64,000 nt of DNA from assembly GCA_013398275.1 (NCBI GenBank), contig VZSE01011438.1, positions 186,001 through 250,000 on the forward strand. The letters are read 5' to 3'. Below the pieces are notes generated by a model that was given only the letters and a program-made list of their open reading frames with translations, was not told where the DNA came from and did no database searches. Both the position numbers and the translations under genes were made by a program. Position 1 is the stretch's first letter. Every line of letters starts with the position of its first letter. The DNA comes from Promerops cafer (taxonomy: Eukaryota; Chordata; Aves; Passeriformes; Nectariniidae). Positions 46,363 through 60,800 of this stretch are shown here, in pieces.

Positions 46363-49300
46363 CAGAATGCCCCAGACATCAGAGTGGTGCAGAGTGTTGG
46401 CGTGGGATTTTTGCTTTTGTCCATGTAATTTTGCACTCCCTGCCCGCAATGAGTACTGCAGGATGTCATGGCAAAGCCTTTGGTCTTCTTTACATGCCAT
46501 ACTATAGCACTGGCAATTGATTTTTAATTACAAGTCTTATCACAGACTGTTCTAAATGCTTTATTGGCCTGTGAAGGCATGTGGAATAATTTTTTATAGA
46601 CCTTTCAGTACTACACATTTATTATACACTTGTTAATAATTGTAAGGAATTGAAATTGTTGAACCAACTAATCCAGTCCAGAGTTTGCATGTTCACTTTG
46701 GTGTGACCAGTTCTTTAATCAACCAAACACTTTCAATGGATTTTTCAACTCTCCTGCAATTGATTTGTGTGCAGATACAACAATCTGGACAAGTCGAAGT
46801 GGTAACTGCTTGCTGAAGTGGTGAACTTGCAGTACAGTCTGCACTTAGCAAAGCCACTTGAGTCCAGCTGTGGAAAATGTCCCATTTCAGGGAAGCATTT
46901 AAACACAAGAATAATTGCTTGAGATGACTGAGATTATGATGGATTTGCAAGGATTTCCAAGACAAACAGGACACTGGGATAACACAGTCAAGGCATCCCA
47001 CGTTTACAGTTAATGGAGCACCAAGGAGCTGTGTGACCAAAACTTGTGTCAGATGCATCAGAATGTAGGGAACTCATTAAGCAACCAGGCACAGATTTAC
47101 CAGGTGGAAAAGGAAAAGCACTACCTTAGAAAGCATTCCTACTCCTGGCTGTGGTGTAACTCTAGCTGATCATCTGAGTTGATGAATTTACAGCACAGAT
47201 GGATCTAGCCTCACCCCATGGTCACTTCCAGCTGTGTTGGGGTTTTTCAGACTCATTCTGAAAGATCTTTTAATTTCTATGAGTTCCATAATGCTAAAGG
47301 TCCAGCGGCTTGGAGGATGGTCTTTTTTTTCCCCACTGTAGGATACCATGAGAAGTCTCTTAGTTTCTTTCAGTTCTATTTTTCTACACTATGAAATAGC
47401 ATAAAACTCTACCCACCACCAAGCTGTGGTAAAAACAAAGCAGTTTGTAAAAGTCACTTTTGTTTCTAAATACTCCCACACTTTATATATTGTGGAGGGG
47501 AAATGGAAATGAATATACCAGATTTTTTCTTGGTTTCTGCTAAGATTTTTTCACTGGTTTTAACCCTTTGAGGTACTGGGTTAATACCTGGGCAATGTCT
47601 GGAGTCTCCAGTGGGAGGTTTGAATCCACAGCATTATAAGAATGAGCTGCACCTCACTTTACCAGGAAACAGAAATTATTAAGGAGCAGACAGGGCATAA
47701 GGCAGACTAACCTTTTTATACTCCTTTAGTGCCAAAACATTGTTCTTGGTAGCATCTTTCTCATGCTTCTCTTTATTTCCTCTTGGATGGTCAACAGCAG
47801 AAGCCCAGACTGCAAGTCAGGTGATAAGAAGATTTCTCAGCAGGGTCTGAAGTCAAAAAAGATCCAGGATCACTGGAGCCAAAGTAGCGAAGATCTGCCA
47901 AATCTGTGCTTAGCCTAGCTCTGCTACAGGAAATTATTACCTGCCCTTACACCCTGCTTTCCATCTGGCTTCCCTTTGGTTCCCTAAGCAAAAAAAGAAA
48001 AAATCTAAGTTCTTCATTTATAATCATATAAGCGAGATGTCAATGGCACTTTGAGCATTATACTGAATTAAGTAGTCCACGCACTCCTCAACAATGTAAC
48101 TGAGAGAAAAGATCTTGAAAGGCTTTGTACTAAATAAGTGGAGACAAGAGGAACACATCACACTAGAGACACTGATAAACAAACAAAGGCTTTATCTGAA
48201 CATATGTCTATAACCATTGTCAAATGATTAAAGAATCACAATTTTTTTATTTCAGAAAAATGGATAAATAAGTGATGTTTAAAGCTTTAAACAGTAAGAC
48301 CTGTGGTCTCACCTTTTATTGATTCAGGTGCTATTTATCTCCACGTATATGTCCCTGCAACTAAACAAAAGTGGTTCCTATTATATTCTATTCCTTTCAG
48401 AAAAAAAAAAAATGAAACATATCCTGCCTGGGAGGAAAGCCAAAATGTTGAAAAGATATGATGAATGAGTGTAGACATTAGCTGAAGCAGGAACACTGAA
48501 CAAAAAATGCCAGGCATCGGCATGATACTTTTTTTATTGTCACTAGAGAATCTGAAGGCTGCCACTTGTTAAAAGATTTTTTTTTTTTTTTATTTAATAC
48601 TTAATTCTGTATAGACTGAATGCTGGCTATTTTTAATTAGATGTCTATCATTGTCACACCAGTCCCCAGACAAGCAGGCTGGAAACCGCAAAAGACAGAG
48701 GGGCTCTTGTTGGTTGGCTCCTGAGATGCACAAGGGAGTTGCTCCATACTGGCTCCCAAAACAGGAAGCCAACATTTTCCTCTTCCCCATGCAAGCTGAA
48801 ATCTGCAGTTAAGAAAGGGCAATGGAAACCTTCTCTTCAATGGAGAATTTTCCTGGGTCACAAATCCCTGGTCATTCGAAACTCGGCTCCAAAGCACAGC
48901 AAAGGTTTTTGGTGATGTTTCCATAGAACTTCAGGGTTTTTTTCAGTTCTGCAAACATTGTGAAATACCCCACCACATCCTTGACATCCAGAGATGACGT
49001 GGGTCCTGGGGGAGACTCACAACCCAATAGAGACCAGGTGGGACGTGCCAAAAAGTCTAAGATGGAGCTAAGTGTTGAAATTTAAGCAGTGGTCACTAAG
49101 TGAATTACGAGCAGAGTTTTGTCACGATCCCGTCACACTGCCCATTCCAAATAAAAAGCAGTTCCTTCCATCATATAGCAGTAAACAAAATTTGCTCTGT
49201 CCTGCTCACAGTTACCTCGGTACAAATCTGTCACCAGGAGAAGATGTGCAGCTGTGCTGGTACAGTGCTACAGCAGGAAAATCAGTCTCCCAATACATCC

Positions 49301-52300
49301 ATTAACACGCTCATAGATCCTGGATCAGACACACATGTGGCCAGTTTGATGTCCAGCCAGAGTCAGCTGGACTCTCCCTGTACATCCCTCCCTGGTATTA
49401 ACAGCAGACATTTTCTGTAAGAGCTGCCTGCATGGAGCAGAGAATAAATTCCTGCTCACCTTTAATCTCAGAACTTCAAGTCTGAGCTTGGGTGATACCT
49501 ATTAATATCAAGGCTTCTGGAAGAACTTAGGTGGATCTGTAGGCACACAAATGTCTCAATCTTGCTGGGTGCTCTTTCAGCAGCCTCTGTATCTCCATGT
49601 CAACTACAACTGTACCTGGGTGGCCTGGGTACTTTTCCTGGCTCTTGCCTTCCACCCCCACTCCTCCAAGGAGCCACTCATTGCTCTAATTTCATTTATC
49701 TGCTCTTTATGCAGATAGGAGATGTGTTTTGCAGAAGGGTGAATTGTTCCCCCTTTTTGAAGGAGTTCCTTAACAGCCCTATGTTTAGACAGGTTTCCAT
49801 AGGAAGGATGTCCCCCCAAGGAAGGGTGAGAAATGGAAAAGCTAATGAGATTAAACCAGGGTTTTTAAAGCATGCATCTCTGCTCAGAATGAAAGATGCA
49901 TATAGATTATAGCTATAAACAGAGCTCTTCCTGAGCTTGTGCAGAGCTCAGGGCAGATCTGACTCCTCTGCAGTTCCTTCAAAAGACATGGCAGCAGATC
50001 TGTCTGCCCAAAGTGTCCTACTCAGTTAGAAAGGAGGTAAATCCCAGCATCAAGGGGATAAATTAATTTTCCATTGGTCTGTATTTTGTTTTTATCAGCC
50101 CTGTATCTGAAAAAACCCAAAACCACCAGGTGCAGAACTTCTCTTAAGATCTAAACCAGTAATGCATGGAGCTCAACACAAGCCAGAAAGAAAAAGAAAT
50201 GGAGAGGTTTTAAGATCCTTAGCTTCACTGAAAGCCCAGGAGCTGCTCCTGCATACCTGTGCAGGGTTATTAATAAGGCCAGCATGTCCAGAGCCATTTT
50301 GGCTGATGCCTGAGCTGCAGAATCACCACCTGTCAGCTCTGTGACCAGTGTGGCCCCTGACAGCAGACTTCCCTCAGGCACACTTAGCTCACTGTCTGGG
50401 ATGCATTTAGGCTCTTTGTTTTCTTTATGAGATGAGGATTTGCCAGCTCTAGTACTTCTATATACTGACAGCTTAACTGCTGATGTCAGATTTTGCTGAG
50501 AAATGAGTTAATTTATGATTGCATGAAATGTTTGTCAAAAAGACAAAACACTTGGATTTGTTGGCAGTATATAAAACGATAAATACTAGAGAACATAGTG
50601 ACAGGAGCCAACATTTATTAAAATTATGGCCTGTAATGTTTTCAATAACCTCTTTCATTTGGTTATTACTATTATTTTGCATTGGGAGGTTTCTGAAACC
50701 ATATGATCCAGGCAGGCAGAGCATGCCTAGAATACAGGTGGGCAGCAAGTTCCAGCATGAAGGACTCAGAAAAGAGAACAAGGAGAGATGGGAGAGAAAT
50801 CTGTGATTACATCTAGTCAGACTTCTCCACAGGTAAGTTCCACCACTCCTTCTGATAGAGGTGCTGCTCCTTATCCAGTGACTTTCTGATGTCTTTACTG
50901 CAGATTCTTGGATAGTAGTCACATTGGAGTAACACTAGGAAACTGAAGAGTAGGCTTTTCCTCCTGACCTTCTAAAGCCACTCTGCAGAACTGAACCCTT
51001 CTGGGCTTTTGCCAAGGGTCACAGATGCATTTGCCAGCCCCAGACAACTCCTGATCCATGAAGTCATGAGGGATCTTGCTGCACTGAACAAGGTAGGGAC
51101 TCTTGTAACAAGCTGCTCGTGTTCACTCCCACCCTCGTCCTGCTTGTTTTAGATCCCAGATCACTCCAAGAAACAGGCTTCCCTTCAGCTGTGCTCTGTC
51201 CTTGCTATTTATGTCACTGATCAGGATTCTGATGGGCCTGTCCTCAGACAGCTGCATGAGAGGAGCCTTACTGTAGTGAATCTCACACCTAGAGGCCCTT
51301 AAATAAGGAGCATAAAAGGAATTAGATGTCCAGAGAAAGCAAGTAATTTACTTGAGAAGAAATTATGGCTGAACTGGTGACAGATCTTGGGTGTCCTGAC
51401 ATAAAACTTAGCTCCATGTCCACTAATCCTGCCACTTCGTCTTTTTTTCCCTGACCTCACCTGTCTTCCATATTCATCCCTATTGTATAGTATTCCCTTT
51501 TTACCTGGGCCTTTCTCTCACTCCCAGGGAAATTTCCTGGACTTCATGCTCTTCTACCTTATTCTCTGCTTCACTAAAGTATTTTCTTGCTACTGGCCCC
51601 CCGTGAAAATAATACTTTGGATTTCATTTCCTCACATTTTCTTTAGAGTTTGCAAGTCTCAAGCTGCTCTTGACCATTCTTGTCCAGAGCACAACAAAGG
51701 AACAAACCACCAGTATGAGACTGGCAAAGTTCCAGACAGACAGCATAGCACAGTCACTCCACTGTCAATACATGAGCCTTTCCATGGTATTTGCTCCAAT
51801 TCTCTGTTTATCTTGATTTCAGATAGATTTTCCAGTCATTCCTTTGAGGGACGATCCAGCACTAGACCTTTGTCACCTATTGATACATTCCTCTTTCCAT
51901 GAAATATGCAACTCCAGTCAGACTCCTCTCAAATCACATTCATGGCAATGTCATGAAGATATTTCAATTATTGAGATTGCTGTGAATTTGTGTATTGAAC
52001 AATACTAACCTCCTCTGTTAATCTCAACATTTGCAAAATCTTAGACAATTATTTCTCTTACACTAAAATTTTGAAGTGGAAGCATGAGTTCTAGGGAAAG
52101 CCTGAGTGGAAGATATATGTTTCTTTTTTACATTTTGAATTTTTTGGCTCCATTCAGTTGCCCAAGAAGTGTGTTGTGACTTTTAAGATGCCACTGACAT
52201 CCAGGATTGCTGTACAGGTATGGCCCAGGAGCTACAGGACAGGCAGGATGGGTTAGGAGCTCTGGAGTGGTCCTAGATGCCTTTCATCAGGCATGGTGGC

Positions 52301-55300
52301 CCCTTTCCTGCTGAGTCTAAAACAGGAGTGTAGCAGGGCACAATTTCAAGCTCAGCTTATCACATTTCCCAGGCTGTTATCTCCTGCATAGCTGGCAGGG
52401 AACAAACTGACATCACTGAGACCCCTCTGCCCCTTAGATCCTCAGCTGCCCTTAACTTCTGCTGCAGAAGAGCAGCAACAACTCAGCATCTTAAAACATC
52501 TTCTTTAATCCGTACAGCCAGCTGGGGTAGAGATCTGAGCAAGAAAAACGTGTTCTGACAGAGTGTTTTCTAGGCTTTTCAGGAGAAATTCTGGCCATTA
52601 CAGATCCTTTTCTGGCTTGTAGAGAGAAATTAGTAAGATAAATGGCCAGTAAAAGGATGTGGTCCCTGATCTTGAAAGCATGAGCAGTCAGGTATACAAA
52701 ATTGCATTAGCATGAAACAGAGAGAGCTGCAGCAGTTAACCTGTTCCAGTCCTTAGAGGGTCACAGTAATGCTAAATATGCTCTCCTATTGGGAATATTG
52801 TCATGAAAGGGCACTCTGAAAACATCATAGAGTTTGTAAGACCTCCCAGAGACAGTCAGACCAGTCAGGTCCCCAGGGGTGTGTCAGTCATTTATGTTTT
52901 CAAAAGCATTCATGATGCTAAACATTTCTCAAGAGGTCTGAGTGTACACAAGCTGCTTTACCAGCAAACTTTCACTTTTCCTGGGGCTTTTACCTTAATA
53001 CAGCTACAATCTTCAGTCATTTCATCTTACAGCACTCAGGAGATGGGGTTTTGCTGCCAACAGGAGAGACAACACTGAGCAATTCTACTGGAGTTATGCA
53101 CACTCAATCATAAGAAAAGATACTGCCTAAAAAGCAAAGAAAATTAATAGGTGCTTTTAATTACATGACAGATTTGTTAAGATGTGTCAGATTAGCCCTA
53201 GCTGAGGGCTGAAATTCCACCCTGCTGCTTGCTTCTGCTCTGCCACTGCTGCCTTTGGCCCTTTCCAGAACTTGTTTTCCCCCCAGCACCCCCAGACTGG
53301 CAGAGGTGGAACCACTGGAGTCCTGTGGGACCATCTGTGTCGGACACGGGGCAGCCCTGAACTCTCCTCACAGAGACCTCCCTGCAGCCCCAGAGCCAGC
53401 ACCTGGGAATGTGCACCTGGTCCACATGAGAAGAAAAATCTTAAAATAGAGCTAAGGCATTTCAAGTTTAAAGAGAACTACATCTCTGGTTGAGCTTAAA
53501 AATCAGTTATAAGAATATGATAATAGCAGAACAAATTGAAGGAAAATTATTTAAGTAGAGGAAATTTAGATTTTGGTGGTCTTACAGGATATTCATAACT
53601 TCATTGTTTAAAGGCAGAACTGTGGGGTAGGTTGAACTTCACCTCTTCAAATTGTGGTCTCACAGAGATGAATTCCAGAGGTGCCTTGTTGAGTAGGAAG
53701 GGCAGTGGCAGAGCTCTGATCATCTTCAGTGGGTGAAGGTCAGGAAAAATCCATGAGAGCTTTAAGAAAACACAAATAAGTATAAATTTTCTTCTTAACT
53801 GGGAAATGAGCCTGCTGCCCTTCACTAACCCCATGAAGCCCAGTATCAGAGTATGGAATGAGGCAAGGTAGGCAACCACTGCACAGCAATTCTTATGTGG
53901 ACAAAGACTGCTTGAACCAAGCCCCAAGGATCAGTCACAACCTCTCAGCTTGCTCCTCGGAGCAGCTGTGAGTCAGACCCTTAATTTGGTTTGCCTAATG
54001 TTTGGTTCCTGCTGTGTTGCTGGGGCTCAGCTGAGTCGGATGCAAGGCAAGTGGCTGAAGTAGTTTTCAAGTGGAGAAAAAGCAAGTTTAAAACACAGCA
54101 GAGTGAAGAACACACTTTTGACAATAGATCTGTGGTTCTCCTTGCACCTGGAAGCCCTATTTGAGGAGAGGTAATAGATTGGCAGAACACTTTAATACCA
54201 CAGTTGGACAAGCTGGGCATCATCAAGAAAGATTCCAGATGCTGAAAGCAGAAGGAAGGAAAATGTAGCAATGAAGTAAATAGCTGAGCAATGTCTCCTT
54301 CCTCCCTCAGTTCTGACAACAAGGAAATTAGCTTTGAAGGTTTTCAATACCACAATACGACTGAAACTCAAAGAAAACAACTCTCCTCTGAAATTTATCA
54401 CAGTGCTTGCAAAATCCCCGCCCTGGATAGGGCAGGCTTCATCTGCCTGCTCTTTTATCTGTCTCCTGTGCAACTGTGGATATAAATTCTGCTTAAAAAA
54501 AAAATAATAAGTGTTTTAGAACTTGTACTTCAGCCAAGATTCAATGTACTTTTCAACGTCAGCAAATTGGAAAATCTCAGTGTAAGTTGAAAGTTGAAAT
54601 AAATGAGCTCTGAGATCTCTGCTTCGGTGGGAGGATTTGTTTTGCCTTTTCTTTTTCTTGGCTGCCTGTATTTTATTTTTTTTCCCCGAGATTTCTTGCC
54701 TCTTTCCTGACCATGTCACAAGCAAAAAAAAACAATAAAACATTTGATGGTGCAGTCTGTTAAGGAAGATGGAGAAGAGGGCAAACTGACTGGGTAAAGG
54801 CATCACAGACAGGCACTTTCTAGTGAAAAAGGTGGGAAAAATCCAGCTGCCTCTGCAGGTGCTAGATCCAAAGACTCATTTCTATACACAGGAGCCTGGA
54901 CTGCTTGCAGACACTGCACTGTGAAGAGAAGGCATTAAATCCTATGAGGCAGCCCATAGGAAAAACAAATTACTCTCCCCACCCTCTGCTCTGACCTTCA
55001 GTCTCCAGCCAAGACCTCCCAAAGGTTCATTCAGCCACTGTGAGATTCAGAATGGCAAATCCTATTTTGGTGGGTGGTTTTATAGTAGAAACCTTGCACT
55101 TGGGAAAGTGCTCAAGATGTCAGCACAGGGAAAGGATTTTTCTGAAAGGGATTGATAAAAGCCACACAGGAAAGCCAAGAGCACACATGCTAGGAGATGG
55201 GAAATGCCAAAGGCAGATTAATCCCTCTCATCTTCAGGATCTGAGTGTCTAAGTGCAATACTGACATAATCACCCTCCTTAAGATAGGAGCCACCTTTCA

Positions 55301-57275
55301 AAGAGACTGCTGGAAGTGCAAGGCTCAGCCTGGAATGCAGATGTGGAACCACATGCATGAAACCTCTGGGAATACAAGCCAAGGTGGATCTCAGTAATTT
55401 TTTTTCCCTGTGAGCCATTTTTTCTTGTTACAATCTTGTCCCATACTGTTCCCCTCTTATGAAAGGTGAAGAGCCCTGACTGGGGCAGCAGCCAGGATTA
55501 TGGAGTTAACACCAGGCTGAGCAACATCAAAATCTTATCAACTGTTCCAGCAATAAGAGGATGTTATTTGGAAACTGTGGGGGGAAACACATGGAAAAAC
55601 AAGCAATGGTAATGAATTTCAAGAAGTAATTTAGTGCTACTTATAACAGGGGAGCACAATCACTCAGACTGATGAACAGTCTAATTAAGAGTAATTTATG
55701 AATAATAATTCCATCTAAATAGCCTGTGTGCATGTGTGTGTGTGTTTGTGCAAATAGTGAATCTGCCTTGGCTCTTGGTAATCCTGTGAGAGCTTTGGCA
55801 AGGGGGGCTAATGAACCATGAATTACAGAGATCCAGTTGCCTGACAATATTTCATAATAAGAACAGGAAACAAAGTGTAAAAAAGGGACGGGATATGAAT
55901 GCATTAAATGTTGCTTGTTTTTCTGCACTCATATGAAAAGAGCGGGCCTCCAATGAGTGGAATTGTACCCAGCAGCACTGGAGGTGTTTCAGATGCATTC
56001 TTTGATCAGACATGCTTCTGAAGCAGAGAAGATTTTTGTCTTGCCTTAGTTTTAAGGATCACACACCAAATTCCTTGTCGCAAGATTATTAAAAATATTT
56101 TTATCTGTCATAGCAAAAGCTATGAATTCCTTGAGAGGAGAAATACAGAAAAACAAATCCCTCCTATGATCTGTTGTAAAGCTGTGGTTGCAGACCCAGC
56201 ATCGAGTTTTTATATATTTTTGTCCCTGGCTCTTATCTCTTAAGCAAGTGTTTCTAAGGAGTATTAGATTTATAGTGCTGATAACGTATAGAGCAATGCT
56301 TCTTGGAAAATTGCAGAAGGAAACAAAAGAAGAAAACATAGTGGGTTTCATTTCTTTCTTTCTTTACAAGGGACACTCATTAAGAACTTTGCTGAGAGAT
56401 TACAATGGTTGGGTTGGTGCATCTTTTTCTTCCCCCACTCAGATATAAGATGTACTCATATGAGAACATAAATAGCAGTAGAAGTGAAGAATTGCGTATT
56501 TTTTACTAACCCTGGAGGAGCCACTACTGCAGTGCTGAGTGCAGTTTTCTTGTCTGCATTCTAGGATAACTAGAAGAGGGGCTGACAGATATGACATGGA
56601 GAAACACCACCAGAGAATATCTAGGGTGGGCTTGGAAGTCAGGAGAGGTTTCTGTACAGGTTGCATGAAGACTCATCCCACCTTCTTTTACCTCTGCTTC
56701 ATATCAACATCTCCCACCTTCTTTTTCTAGTAACTTGGGAACATCCAGTTCCACTTTCTTCCACACAAGCAACTTGCACCCTCTGGTTGCTCCAGACCTT
56801 CTGTCCTTCAACCATTTATCTTCTTGGGACCATGTGATTTGTTTATTTCCTCCCCAAAAAGACTTTCAGCCCAACTTCTTACAAAATAGCCTCTGGTAAC
56901 AGACTCACAGCTATGCTCAAGTTCCAGTGCAATTTCCAGCAAGAATTCCTGTGGCCCTTCACTCCCCTTACAGCTGTCCAGCCTTTCTCACTTCCCACCT
57001 TCAGAGCCATCAGAGCACTTTTGCCAAGGTGAGCTTGCTCAGCTGCACAGGGGTATAAGAACATGGAAATGGGAAGAATGTCTTATCTGAGCACCACAGA
57101 GACATTCAGCCACTCCCAGTGGGATGAGGGAGAGAATTGGAAGGGTGAAAGTAAGAAAATTCATGGGTTGAGATGAAGGCAGCTTAACAGACAAACAGAC
57201 AAAAACTGTGTGCACAGGCAGAGCAAAATAAGGAATTCTTCACTAAGACCCATCAGCAGGCACATTTTTGAATGT
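46363..57275. other. long unique stretch, no gene recognised
   Basis: Eleven kilobases without a recognised gene or repeat family. Present are A and T runs (near 48401-48412 and 48577-48591), a short GT-rich run near 55727-55745, a TTTC run near 56353-56365 and a GC-richer pocket at 53190-53430 with no known function. ORFs of up to 149 codons (for example 50473-50922, minus) have no family resemblance. Confidence 0.5.
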
Positions 57276-57418
57276 CAGAATCACAAACTATTCTGAGTTG
57301 GAAGGGATCCACAAGGATCATTGAGTCCAACCCTTAAGTGAATGGCCCACACAGGGATCAAACCCACAGCCTTGGTGTTATGAGCACCTTGCTCTGGCCA
57401 GCTGAGCTCATCTCAGCC
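57276..57418 (-). mobile_element. tRNA-Ile-derived SINE with CR1 tail (TguSINE1-like)
   Basis: Read on the minus strand from the right, a tRNA-like head (GAGCTCAGCTGGCCAGAGC, then GGTGCTCATAACACCAAGG, then GTGGGTTTGATCCC) is followed by a CR1-type tail (TTGGACTCAATGATCCTTGT, GGATCCCTTCCAACTCAGAA). The A box is GAGCTCAGCTGG and the B box GGTTTGATCCC, each one step from the RNA polymerase III consensus; the B-box change is the usual CpG decay. The head resembles tRNA-Ile, with the anticodon-loop position now CAT rather than AAT or GAT. This is the layout of the passerine SINE TguSINE1, which is mobilised by CR1 machinery through the shared tail. The final octamers are decayed. Confidence 0.88.
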
Positions 57419-57565
57419 AGTTCTAGGAGAGCACAGCTTCATCTCACATAACGCTGACTGAGGAAGACAAATGCCATAACTCCAAATGACCCTTCCTTCC
57501 TCCTTCTTCTTTCCAGCTTTATAAGCTGAGCATAATGTCATATGGTATGGAATATTCTTTTGGAC
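57419..57565. other. short unique spacer
   Basis: About 150 bases between the SINE and the next CR1, with no recognised feature. Confidence 0.5.
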
Positions 57566-57890
57566 AATTCATAAAATCATGGAATTGTTCAGGTTGGAAA
57601 AGATCTTCAAGGTCATCAAGTCCAAACTTTTACCAAACACCATCTTGTCAACCAGACCAGAGAATTGAGTGCCACAGCCTGTCTTTCCTTAAACACCTCC
57701 AGGGACAGTGGCTCCACCACCTCCCTGGGCAGCCCATTCCAATGTTTGACCACCCTTCCAGTGAAAAAATTCTTCCTGTCCAACCTGAACCTCTCCTGGT
57801 GCAGTTTGAGGCCATCTCCTCTCATTCTCTCACTTGCTACCTGGGAGAAGAGCCCACCCTGCCCCTTCCAGATGATTGTAAAAAGTGATA
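57566..57890 (-). mobile_element. CR1 LINE 3' end (antisense)
   Basis: AATTCATAAAATCATGGAAT, then AGATCTTCAAGGTCATCAAG, ACCTCCAGGGACAGTGGCTC, TGGGCAGCCCATTCCAATGT, CAGTGAAAAAATTCTTCCTG, TCCTGGTGCAGTTTGAGGCC and GATTGTAAAAAGTGATA. About 325 bases, 5'-truncated, same subgroup as 9812 and 45273. Confidence 0.94.
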
Positions 57891-60800
57891 GTTGGGTTCA
57901 TCTGTCCTGGAAGTTTAATATCTTATACATCACTGCATAACATAAACTCTTGTCATCCCAAATCAAAAACATGACACAAAACCAGATACTGTGAAGAAAA
58001 CTAACTCCAAAACAGCACAGAATGAATAATGAGGTTTCAGCCTATCTTCCCAATTAAGAGTCACAGGTGTTACATGGGTGTGGGAGAGGAAGAAGCTTTG
58101 AGAGGGTTAAACAGAAAAAAAAGTGCAGTAAAAATGCAAAACCCACATGGACTTTCATCACTGAAGGCCTCTACACATTTCATAGAGCAGAAGAGGAACC
58201 AGGTTCTTTACTTGTAACTTAATGCTTGAGAATCATTAGGCTAAAGAAACATCTTCTAGCCTTTATTTTCTTCAAAAGTGTAAAGAGGTAGCTTCTAAAG
58301 ACCTTTTTTTGGCACTCTTTTCAATTATTTTGCTTGGGTTTGCTTTGGTTTTTTTCTGTCTCTGAGACTCATGCAGCTCTATAAAGAGATACAGACAAAT
58401 ATAAGAATAAATCTGGCTTCACTTAGTCCTCTATCTAGAGAGTTACTTTCTTGAATAAAATCAATCAAAACTTTTTTGGAAAACTGATTGACTCTACCAA
58501 GTAATCATAATGTAAGTAACTCAGATTTATTTCAAGCCACATTCTTCTTTACAGCTGCAGTAGAAGATGAGAAACAAGGAAAGGCAATATACATCAACCT
58601 GTTCACATGGAGTAGCTCATGGTACTCAGCAGCAGCATCTAAAAATAGCCCACAGAATGGGGAAAGATATAAATATATAGATATGCAGATGCATAGATAT
58701 ATCTAAAGCTTCAGAAAATAAATTATTCTGTTATTTCAAATAATGCATCTGGGAGGGGTAAAAAAAGGATGCACCTACATGATTTCTGGATTCAGACTTC
58801 CCAAAAGCAGAGAACAGCTGAGTTCTGAATTGCTCATTTTTTAAGGGAAGTGAGAAATAGAAGTGGCATGATGAGAAGATGTCATAGAAGGAGGCTTCAG
58901 TGGCTGGGTACCAGCTTGGAATTGTGTTGGATAAAGTGAGAGACAGCTCATACCACACTGACCCCAGAACAGAACATACACAGGGAATTCTCACTATTAG
59001 CAATGCCCTGGTGCTCTGCTTTCCCTAAAGGTCTGCTGCCATTAGTGGGATGATAAAGCAGTTTACAGAATGAAAATTCTTCTGGGGAAATATTGATCAA
59101 AAGCATCTTCTGTTCTCATTGCTTATTGCTGAAAATAACTGCCTGCTCTGTGACCAAGCAAAGGAATTTGGTGAATACAGGATTCCATAAGGTCTCCAAA
59201 GGCATATTAAATGTGGGATAGGTACTCGGTATGATCTCCAAAAGAACCTAAAAAGAGAATTGTAAAGGATTAGGCACCCATCTTTCTTTGGTCCTTTTGC
59301 AAGTGCTCTGTGGCACCCTTACTCATGTCTGTATGCAGAACTCCCTTAAGAAACACCCTAAGCTTTAATCACAATCTTTTAAATGACATTTGAACCTTGG
59401 ATTTCAAGTTTCAAGCACAGAAATGAATCATGAGAAGAATTTTGCCTTCATTTCTCAGCTCCTCTATGAACTTTCCCTTCCCCCCATCTCAACATTTTCA
59501 GTGAGACACAGGCTGTAGTTGCAGAGCAGAAAAAGGTGCCTTTCTTTTTCTGGAGGAAAGCAAGAAAAAGTGAGCCATCGAGGCAGGACAGGATGTATTA
59601 ACTGATCTTACACATTTTGATCTCTCCCCTTTGTCCCTTGTGTTTCTGCCTCAGCCTTCTCTCTTTGTCTTCAACTTCCACTGAAATGAACAGAAAGTCT
59701 CTTATCACACCCTGTTATTTGCAAACAGCAAGCTTGGAACATTTAAACATTTTTCCTTAAATGTATGCTCTGATTGTGGAAAATCAGGGACCTTAGGAAA
59801 TTTCAGCAAAATTGCTTCTGCTGTTTGAAGGAATAACACAAAGGGAAGAAGCAGATATGAAGTAATTGAAAGTAAATCTAGGGAAGTAAATCTTCCATAG
59901 ACTTAAATTATTTTCCTGTTTTCATGGCAATTCTCTAGCACCCTCATGCTCACCTCCACATTTCACTTACCAGCAGTGTCCTGTCCATTCTCCCTGTGCC
60001 TGGTGAGCTGCAGCTTCAGTAGAGTACATTGCACAAAGTCTTTCGGTCCTTCTAGAACTTTCAGTCTAGCAAGGACACTCCATCCCAGCTTTTGAGACAA
60101 GTTTTTCCTGAGGTTGCTTCTTTTGGCTAGTAGGGACAATTATGGGACTGAAAACAGGTTGGCACCCAGGCAGCCAAGAGAAGGGCCCAGAACCCAGCTA
60201 GGAGTGAAAGCGTGATGAGGAGCCAGCAGACTGTTGGAAAGTGAAGGGAAAAGCACTGGGATGAGCAGAGGATTGATTTCAGGCAGTGCCACAGTCTCCA
60301 GACAGCAAATACAATTCCCTGAGCTATAAGATTGCCCTGGGATCCTGCAGCTTGCTGTCACAGTCCCACTGAAAATGGGACAGAAGGGAAAACATGCAGC
60401 CCACCTACCACATCATCACCAGCCCCTGCAGAACCCTCACAGGAGGATGCAGGCTGGTTCTCTGCCATCCCACACAGCCAAAGGTGAATCTCTCTCTTCT
60501 CCTGCAAGACAGAGGGTAGACTACTGCAAGAAATATGCCCTGAGGGCTTCTGGCAAATTAAAAATGAAGTTTTCAGATTGACAAGTCTGTAAGAAACACA
60601 GACACAATCTTGTGCTGGGAGAGAATGGCAATAAAAAGCAATCATGCTTTTATACTGCTGAGCAGAGGCAGTAGGCATTAAAAAAATGCTCAGCCAGCAA
60701 ACTGAAACAGCAACAGCAAAACACAACATTTTTTGTCAAAATTCAAACCACCTCAAGGAGTAAATGAAGACTAACCAGTCTTGAGCTCCTCACCCCATCA

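Noticed and set aside
46004..46507. 167-codon plus-strand ORF
   Set aside because: Runs from the LTR end through antisense CR1 and has no independent coding signal.
50815..50840. Another strong donor-like word, ACAGGTAAGTT
   Set aside because: No exon recognised upstream; treated as chance.
50473..50922. 149-codon minus-strand ORF
   Set aside because: No domain recognised; probably chance.
51483..51902. 139-codon plus-strand ORF
   Set aside because: No recognisable domain, no splice-site support and no conservation evidence; length is within chance expectation.
53190..53430. CpG island or exon in the GC-richer pocket
   Set aside because: Few CpG dinucleotides, no promoter motifs and no recognisable protein in any frame.
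57276..57420. Functional tRNA-Ile gene
   Set aside because: The acceptor stem is not paired, the A and B boxes and anticodon are altered, and the sequence runs directly into a CR1 tail, so it is a SINE.
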